43,492 bases of DNA, from positions 1 through 43,492 of the forward strand of contig DHLV01000189.1 of the NCBI GenBank assembly GCA_002405445.1, read 5' to 3'. The notes beneath the pieces were generated by a model. That model ran no database searches. It worked only from the letters and a program-made list of their open reading frames with translations, and had not been told where the DNA came from. Made by a program: the position numbers and the translations under genes. This document shows, in pieces, positions 38,278 through 43,492 of this stretch. Source of the DNA: Flammeovirgaceae bacterium UBA4659 (GTDB lineage Bacteria; Bacteroidota; Bacteroidia; Cytophagales; Cyclobacteriaceae). Each line of letters opens with the position of its first letter. Within the stretch, counting starts at the first letter, position 1.

Positions 38278-39084
38278 ATGAAAGACAAAGTTGTAATCAT
38301 TACGGGTGGCTCTTCTGGGATTGGCAAGGCATTGGCTGAGGTGTTTAGCCTGCGTGGGTCAAAAGTATTGATTACGGGCAGGAACAAAGAAGATCTTTTG
38401 AGTGCCCAAGAAAGTTTGAAAGCAAAAGGTTTGGATGTCTATGTTTTTCAGGCGGACGTCAGTTCAGAAAATGACAACCGAATGATGGCCGAAGAGGCCT
38501 TGCGGTTGTTTGGCCGCATTGACGTGCTGATCAACAACGCGGGTATTTCGATGCGGGCCCTTTTTGAAGATTTCTCGTTGGATGCGTTCAGGAAGGTAAT
38601 GGACATCAATTTTTACGGTACCGTATATGCAACACGGTATGCATTGCCGCATATTCTGCGGAGCAAAGGATCGGTGGTGGGCATCTCTTCTATTAATGGC
38701 AAGCGATCCACCCCCGCGCGGTCGGCCTATTCTGCATCAAAGTTTGCGATGGAAGGGTTTTTGGAAACCTTGCGCACCGAAGTAATGAAACGTGGCGTGC
38801 ATGTGTTGGTAGTAAGCCCTGGTTTCACGGCATCGAACATTCGTAAACGGTCACTCACCAAAGACGGCACCCCGCAGGGCGATTCGCCCAGAAAAGAAAA
38901 CGAGATGATGACGGCAGAAGCAGTCGCCAATCATGTGTATCGCGCAGTAGTAACGCGCAAGCGAGACGTAACGCTCACCATCAAAGGAAAACTGGCGGTT
39001 TGGATCAACAAATGGTGGCCAAGTTTGGCCGACAAGTTAGTGTACAACGAACTCGCCAAAGAACCGGATTCGCCTTTGAAGTAA
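38278..39084 (+). CDS. Short-chain dehydrogenase/reductase
   Basis: The 268-residue classical SDR uses NAD(P)H. The nucleotide motif is TGGSSGIGKALAE (9-21) with ITGRNKEDL after strand 2, whose Arg35 suggests NADP preference. The remaining motifs are NNAGIS (86-91), catalytic Ser138 in VVGISSINGK and the YSASK pair Tyr151/Lys155. The C-terminal extension after about 230 (TIKGKLAVWINKWWPSLADKLVYNELAKE) is hydrophobic and resembles DHRS7-like membrane-associated SDRs. The substrate is unknown; an acyl or sterol-like lipid would suit the tail and the neighbouring acyltransferase. ATG start; it ends 4 nt before the convergent DUF3857 gene. Confidence 0.9.
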   Translation: MKDKVVIITGGSSGIGKALAEVFSLRGSKVLITGRNKEDLLSAQESLKAKGLDVYVFQADVSSENDNRMMAEEALRLFGRIDVLINNAGISMRALFEDFSLDAFRKVMDINFYGTVYATRYALPHILRSKGSVVGISSINGKRSTPARSAYSASKFAMEGFLETLRTEVMKRGVHVLVVSPGFTASNIRKRSLTKDGTPQGDSPRKENEMMTAEAVANHVYRAVVTRKRDVTLTIKGKLAVWINKWWPSLADKLVYNELAKEPDSPLK

Positions 39085-39088
39085 CTTG

Positions 39089-40987
39089 TCAGGTCTTGTT
39101 CAAAAAAACTAACTTGAGGTTGTCTGCCTTGTTGATGGTTTTGTAAAAGTCGATTAATTCATTGTAAGACTCAGCAGGAAATTCACCGCTATTCATTTTG
39201 AGGCGCCTAACGTAAATCAATTTTCCCTGATCAAACTTCACTGAACTCTCGTACTCACCGAAACGAGAACTAACTTTAGTTGGCTGCGGTGTAAACTCCG
39301 GATATAATACATCTGGAATGGAGTAGGTAATGCTGTCTAAATCAATGTAAGGCATGGTTCTATTCACCGTGTATTTCCTTTTTTCTAGTTTTTCGGGCAC
39401 ATAGGTAGAGCGGTTCATCAGGTTTGGTGTTAAAAAAAGGCGTTTGCCGCTAACCGAAGAAAACCTGTTGAGGTTCAGCTCAATCGAAACTTCTGCTGAC
39501 GGTATCTTTTCTTTCTTACTTTGAATGTTGAACGCAGCAATTTCAAATGAAGGAATGTGTACGTTTTTCTCTAGCCACTTGCGCTGCTCCTCGGTAGAAA
39601 GGCTGGTGTAGTAATCGAGGTTTCCGTTCTCAAATTGCAAGCCAGTATATTTTGCTTTTACGGTGGCTTTTGCATTACCCTGCGCATCAAGTGTCACATT
39701 TGCGTAGGTCACTTGTTGATTTTTGCTTTGATCATAGCGAGGCGTGCGGACCAGGGCCCCACCTGTTTCGGTTACCATCAACGCGTAACGATTGCCAGTG
39801 AACTTGCCCAAGTATCCAAACGATGCCGTCTGGCTTGTGCACTCCATCCAAAGAGTGTCTTTTCCATTTGGCATGGCGACAATGATATGATTGAAATAGT
39901 CAATCGTAAAATCCTTGGGGACTGGTCGATTGTTATCACCGGCATAAATCTGCGTATAGTAACCTTTGAGGCCCGCCTCGTTCAACAACGCAACCATGTA
40001 GTTCGAAAGTGCCTTGCAGTCGCCATATCCTGTTTTGTCCACCGTTGTGGCGTCAAAAGGTTGGAAGCCACCGATGCCACGCTGGATGCTCACATACCTC
40101 GTCTTGTTTTGCAGGTATTCATAAAGGGCCTTCGCCTTTGCATCTGCAGTGGGCAAATTCTTGGTTAGCTCCTTCACTTTTGACTTTGTTTGTTCCGGTA
40201 GGAGGCCACGACCTTCATTGAGCAAGATTTGCCATTTACCTAACTCTTGCCAAGTGGTCATGTTACCAGCATAGCCGGCATATTCAAATTGGCTAGGCGA
40301 AAAAATAACGGATGGGATCACTTGGGCCGGCATATACGGCTCGAACTTTTCGGGCATTACGTTTTCGTATCGCCATGATAATTTTTCATTCCCACCATTG
40401 GCTTCTTTTCTGGGCTCTGCGAGTTGAAATAACTTGTATTTTGGCTTCAGGCCTTGCGGATAGCTGATCTCAAATGTGGTTAGCTGCAGCGACACTTCAT
40501 CATCAAAGTATAACTCAAAGGATGGTATGGAGTATAGATAGTTTTTTTCTACCTCGTATTCAATATCAACAGTATACGGATACTGCACTTGTGCTAAGTC
40601 AAACTCTTTGAGCCTGTTGTCGCTGAAAAGACTAAAACCATCAAAGGCGCTGCGATCGCCTATCTCGTTGCTTTTTAGTTTTTTTATCAAATCACCTTGT
40701 GCATTATACACCTTTGCATTAATAAAGTTGATTTTTTCCATTTTGTCGTAACCGACATACTCCTCCGCATAACGTCTGGCTTCGCTGTTGAAAATGGTAA
40801 TCACCTTGTGAAGATAATAGCGACTTTGCTTTACAGACAAAATCTCAAAGCGCTCATGGCTCTCCCGCACCACAGCATACATTCCCTTTTTGAGTTCTTC
40901 AGGAATTTGACTAACCGGATATTTAGGTTCATCTTTCGCTTGGCAAAAATTAGTAGCCACAAAAAAAAGAAAGGCGCAGATCCTCAT
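39089..40987 (-). CDS. DUF3857/transglutaminase-like protein, catalytic form
   Basis: The 632-residue exported protein has a signal peptide (about 1-17, ending CQAK). A DUF3857 beta-rich domain (about 45-215) is followed by a transglutaminase-like cysteine-protease fold (about 275-390). The core is Cys324 in GYGDCKALSNYM, His367 in YFNHIIVAM and an acidic residue E382 in WMECTSQ, so it may be active. The C-terminus is another beta domain. The family is widespread in Bacteroidota, and its substrates are unknown. It lies 10 nt downstream of a paralogue with the same layout, indicating an operon and a tandem duplication. Confidence 0.88.
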   Translation of the reverse strand: MRICAFLFFVATNFCQAKDEPKYPVSQIPEELKKGMYAVVRESHERFEILSVKQSRYYLHKVITIFNSEARRYAEEYVGYDKMEKINFINAKVYNAQGDLIKKLKSNEIGDRSAFDGFSLFSDNRLKEFDLAQVQYPYTVDIEYEVEKNYLYSIPSFELYFDDEVSLQLTTFEISYPQGLKPKYKLFQLAEPRKEANGGNEKLSWRYENVMPEKFEPYMPAQVIPSVIFSPSQFEYAGYAGNMTTWQELGKWQILLNEGRGLLPEQTKSKVKELTKNLPTADAKAKALYEYLQNKTRYVSIQRGIGGFQPFDATTVDKTGYGDCKALSNYMVALLNEAGLKGYYTQIYAGDNNRPVPKDFTIDYFNHIIVAMPNGKDTLWMECTSQTASFGYLGKFTGNRYALMVTETGGALVRTPRYDQSKNQQVTYANVTLDAQGNAKATVKAKYTGLQFENGNLDYYTSLSTEEQRKWLEKNVHIPSFEIAAFNIQSKKEKIPSAEVSIELNLNRFSSVSGKRLFLTPNLMNRSTYVPEKLEKRKYTVNRTMPYIDLDSITYSIPDVLYPEFTPQPTKVSSRFGEYESSVKFDQGKLIYVRRLKMNSGEFPAESYNELIDFYKTINKADNLKLVFLNKT

Positions 40988-40997
40988 ATATTCAACG

Positions 40998-43010
40998 TTA
41001 CTGTTTTTTCACCACAATCTGTTCCGCTTGTTTTGCAACCATTTGATTGTAGAATTCGCGTAAGTTTGGATATTCATCTTGCGAAAACACTCCCTTATTG
41101 ATTGAAAAATTGCTGGTGATGTTAATTGAGTTGCCTGATTGTGCTACATTGAAAATGTACCTAGCGGCATTTCCTGGCAATGCTAAAACTTTACTTTTTG
41201 GCAATTCTTCTACCACAAATCCTTGTGGCAATGTTAGTTTAATGAAATAGACGTAATCGAAAGGTGCACCAAAGTCGATCGGGTATTTCCTTTCTTCTTG
41301 TTTAAATGGGTTCGACTCCTCTTTTGCCATCACAAACGGACTGATATAGTAGACCGCGCCAGCAACGGTGGCATGTTCATTCACACTTACGTCATGTGTT
41401 TCTTTAAAAGGAAGCTGTAAATCCTTTTCATTTGAAAACTCGCTTTTGTTAAGTTCCCAAGTCTTTGAGCCTACAAAGTCTTTTAAGTATTCTTCTTTGC
41501 CTTTTGTCACAAATGATTTGCGAGCATCAACTGAATGGTAGCCGGATCGGTCAATTTTTAGCGTTCCTTTCAAATTGCCTTCGTCACCCAACAAAGCAAG
41601 ATCTACACTAATATTGGTTCTGGCTTTAGTTGAAGGTTGTAATGGCACCCAGCGAAAGCCTTGCTCGCCTACCATGAATCCGTTACCATTCAGGCATCGC
41701 TCTGGCAATACGCCAATAGGCAAGAATTTATCAGTAGCATCCAGCAAAATGATTTTGTCATTGATCTGAGCGGCACAAACCACATAGTTGAACTGAGATG
41801 AAACTGGAGTTGCCTCGCGCACAAAACCATTGTCGCGGGTGCTTACTAACACCGGGCTAACTTTAATGTCTACTTTTTCAAGCATCGAAGCCAAGAGAAG
41901 ATTTATTTCTGCTGAGCTTCCCTTCTTGTCGTCAAAGATTTTTCTCAACGATTCCCCCGGGTATTTTCTTTTTGTTCCGTCCCACAAAAAATTAGAACGA
42001 ACGTAAACAAAGATCGAAGCAACTTTTTCTTCTGGTGCTTCTTTACCAGCGGTGATCTCTTCGGTGGTTTTTTTTAGAAAATTACTTCCTGTAATTACAT
42101 CGCCCAGACTTTCTAGGTATGCTTTATTGATGTCATCCCAACTGCCCATATAATTCTTTATACCAGCATTTGGAAACTTCGTATACGAGAGCTCAAAATT
42201 GATCTTTGACAGAAAATCTTTCGAATTGGTCATAAATGGTTCGCCTTTGAATGCTGGAACATCCTTGGCGGCCCATCGAGACCGATTTTCGACATATTCA
42301 AGCTTCTCTTGGGAAAATCTGGTTTGTGTGATACTGCCTTCGGTGCGCTCGCTTGTGTTGAAAGTAATTATGCCTTGGCCCACAGAATTTTCCGCAATCT
42401 GCATTGGCACGTACCCTTGCATATACTTTTCATAAGAAAAATATTCTGGAATGTAGACCCTGTACTCACTCCATACGGTGGGAATACTCGATTGAAATTC
42501 CCAGTCTTGAAAATTGAAAACGAAATCTGACGTCAACCGATAGGTTATTTCAATCACTGAGCCCACTTTTACATTGGGCCACGTGACTTTTGTAAAACTA
42601 TGGTACTCGTCATACTTTTCTTTAATGATTGATTCTCCTTTCACTTTGGTCTCAATAATTTTCCCACCCTCCAGATTATATGTAACTGCCTTTAGGCCAG
42701 TCACCTTTTCTTCATCGCCATTCTTGCGATACAGCAGAATGTTAAAGTTGGCAAGATCGAGCCCCTCCTTTCGCAGTATCTTCACTCTTCTGACCCTTTC
42801 AAACACAATCTGAAAACTTTCCTTGCTTTTATTATACTCAAGCTTCGACTCCCCATAATCACCCAGCACGACAGCTTCTGCTGATGAATCCTTTGGATAA
42901 ATAGTCATTTTCAGTTCATCGGTTGTAACATCACCAAATTTCAGAGGTGGTTTTTGTGCATAAAGTGATAATGATATGCACATGACAAGTAAGAAAGAGA
43001 TTTTCTTCAT
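40998..43010 (-). CDS. DUF3857/transglutaminase-like protein, degenerate active site
   Basis: The 670-residue paralogue of the next gene has a signal peptide (about 1-19, ending LYAQ), DUF3857 (about 55-250) and a transglutaminase-like domain (about 320-430). Aligning by eye, the catalytic cysteine is replaced by Ser366 (KKGSSAEINLLLASML, where the neighbour has GDCKALS), and the histidine by Tyr409 (FNYVV in place of FNHII). Only the acidic residue (D424 in LLDATDKF) is kept. It is thus probably a non-enzymatic partner or binding protein. From memory, Bacteroidota contain a subfamily with this degenerate site, so the change is unlikely to be a recent mutation. ATG start. Confidence 0.88.
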   Translation of the reverse strand: MKKISFLLVMCISLSLYAQKPPLKFGDVTTDELKMTIYPKDSSAEAVVLGDYGESKLEYNKSKESFQIVFERVRRVKILRKEGLDLANFNILLYRKNGDEEKVTGLKAVTYNLEGGKIIETKVKGESIIKEKYDEYHSFTKVTWPNVKVGSVIEITYRLTSDFVFNFQDWEFQSSIPTVWSEYRVYIPEYFSYEKYMQGYVPMQIAENSVGQGIITFNTSERTEGSITQTRFSQEKLEYVENRSRWAAKDVPAFKGEPFMTNSKDFLSKINFELSYTKFPNAGIKNYMGSWDDINKAYLESLGDVITGSNFLKKTTEEITAGKEAPEEKVASIFVYVRSNFLWDGTKRKYPGESLRKIFDDKKGSSAEINLLLASMLEKVDIKVSPVLVSTRDNGFVREATPVSSQFNYVVCAAQINDKIILLDATDKFLPIGVLPERCLNGNGFMVGEQGFRWVPLQPSTKARTNISVDLALLGDEGNLKGTLKIDRSGYHSVDARKSFVTKGKEEYLKDFVGSKTWELNKSEFSNEKDLQLPFKETHDVSVNEHATVAGAVYYISPFVMAKEESNPFKQEERKYPIDFGAPFDYVYFIKLTLPQGFVVEELPKSKVLALPGNAARYIFNVAQSGNSINITSNFSINKGVFSQDEYPNLREFYNQMVAKQAEQIVVKKQ

Positions 43011-43146
43011 TTTAGGTTAGGCATTAGCTAGCGCAAAATAGTAGATTCTGTTAAATTTTTGAAAACGACCTTCAACAAAATGTTCAAAAGAAAGATTTTC
43101 AGGCTATCACTTTTGAAAGCATTCCTTTTTGTGATAATTAGCAAAC

Positions 43147-43492
43147 ATGTCAAAGTCTAAAACGTCTTTCTTCTGCCAGGCTTGTGGCTACGAATCAGCC
43201 AAGTGGCTAGGCAAGTGTCCGTCTTGCAATGCGTGGAACTCTTTTGTCGAAGAGACACTAACTTCCGACAAAGCTTCAAAGAATGACTGGCGCAGCGAAG
43301 GAGGTAGAACCAAGGTTGAGAGGCCGCGGAAGCTGACTGAAATCGAAAAATCGATTGAAGAGAGAATCAATACCACCGACTCAGAACTAAACCGTGTGCT
43401 GGGTGGCGGCATTGTGCCTGGTTCTTTAATCTTAATTGGCGGAGAGCCCGGCATTGGCAAATCAACGCTGATGTTGCAGGTGGCGCTGTCTT
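43147..43492 (+). CDS. radA: DNA repair protein RadA (partial, runs off the window)
   Basis: RadA is a RecA-like ATPase with a hexameric helicase role in recombination branch migration. From ATG 43147 the frame stays open to the window end (115 codons). It shows the N-terminal zinc finger CQACGYESAKWLGKCPSC (C10, C13, C25, C28), the following WNSFVEE, and the Walker A motif GGEPGIGKSTL (about 99-109), preceded by LNRVLGGGIVPGSL. The full protein is usually about 450 residues, so three quarters is missing. It diverges from the DUF3857 pair across a 136-nt AT-rich spacer with no clear promoter. Confidence 0.95.
   Translation, partial: MSKSKTSFFCQACGYESAKWLGKCPSCNAWNSFVEETLTSDKASKNDWRSEGGRTKVERPRKLTEIEKSIEERINTTDSELNRVLGGGIVPGSLILIGGEPGIGKSTLMLQVALS

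Overview
The window looks like chromosomal DNA from a gliding-type member of the Bacteroidota, most likely Cytophagales or a close relative. This rests on a GldB-like protein, paired DUF3857 proteins, a bacterial GH3 protein, lipoproteins with short lipoboxes, almost no Shine-Dalgarno sequences, and promoters of the Bacteroidota form TTG-N19/20-TAnnTTTG (seen upstream of glyA and the GH3 gene). The species cannot be named from the sequence. I see no rRNA, convincing tRNA, CRISPR, transposase, integrase or prophage. The content is mostly housekeeping and envelope genes.

Layout. 0.1-3.6 kb: a minus-strand operon glyA-tatC-rpiB-prmA. 3.6-7.4 kb: a minus-strand block of three TPM-domain proteins (two secreted or anchored with Gly/Ser tails, one with an interrupted domain), a secreted endonuclease/exonuclease/phosphatase-fold enzyme and a small hypothetical. 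7.5-18.7 kb: mixed genes, comprising an orphan membrane histidine kinase, lipB, a bifunctional phosphoglucose/phosphomannose isomerase coupled to a small membrane protein, yraN, an ACC-deaminase-like PLP enzyme, an SPL-like radical SAM protein, an exonuclease/GIY-YIG fusion, a tightly packed plus-strand set (phage-holin-like membrane protein, RluD-type synthase, YkvI-like transporter, KANL3/Tex30-type hydrolase) and a deoxynucleoside kinase. 18.7-20.4 kb: two lower-GC genes without clear function (LRR protein, lipoprotein). 20.4-23.8 kb: plus-strand gldB, a secreted mini-protein with a SusC-plug-like motif, an S41 protease and a small lipoprotein.

23.8-33.8 kb: a GH3 protein, a tandem LAB_N membrane protein, then an HME-type RND metal efflux set (His-rich small exported protein, CzcA-type pump, CzcB/CusB-type adaptor) with no outer-membrane channel gene. 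Opposite it lie a TonB-dependent receptor and a methyltransferase. The spacer between the two arms holds an unusual 21-bp-periodic array of TAGATTTG motifs and palindromes. 34.0-35.2 kb: a redoxin and a TlpA-like thioredoxin.

35.17-35.75 kb is the most notable non-coding stretch. It has a cluster of DnaA-box-like 9-mers, including one perfect TTATCCACA, around an AT-rich core of about 70 bp with roughly one fifth GC. This is what a chromosomal replication origin (oriC) looks like. A GC-richer segment beside it can fold into a multi-helix structure. 35.75-43.5 kb: a hypothetical gene head-to-head with a class V aminotransferase, a LpxL/HtrB-like acyltransferase, an SDR oxidoreductase, two tandem DUF3857/transglutaminase-like proteins (one apparently catalytically dead) and the start of radA, which runs off the window.
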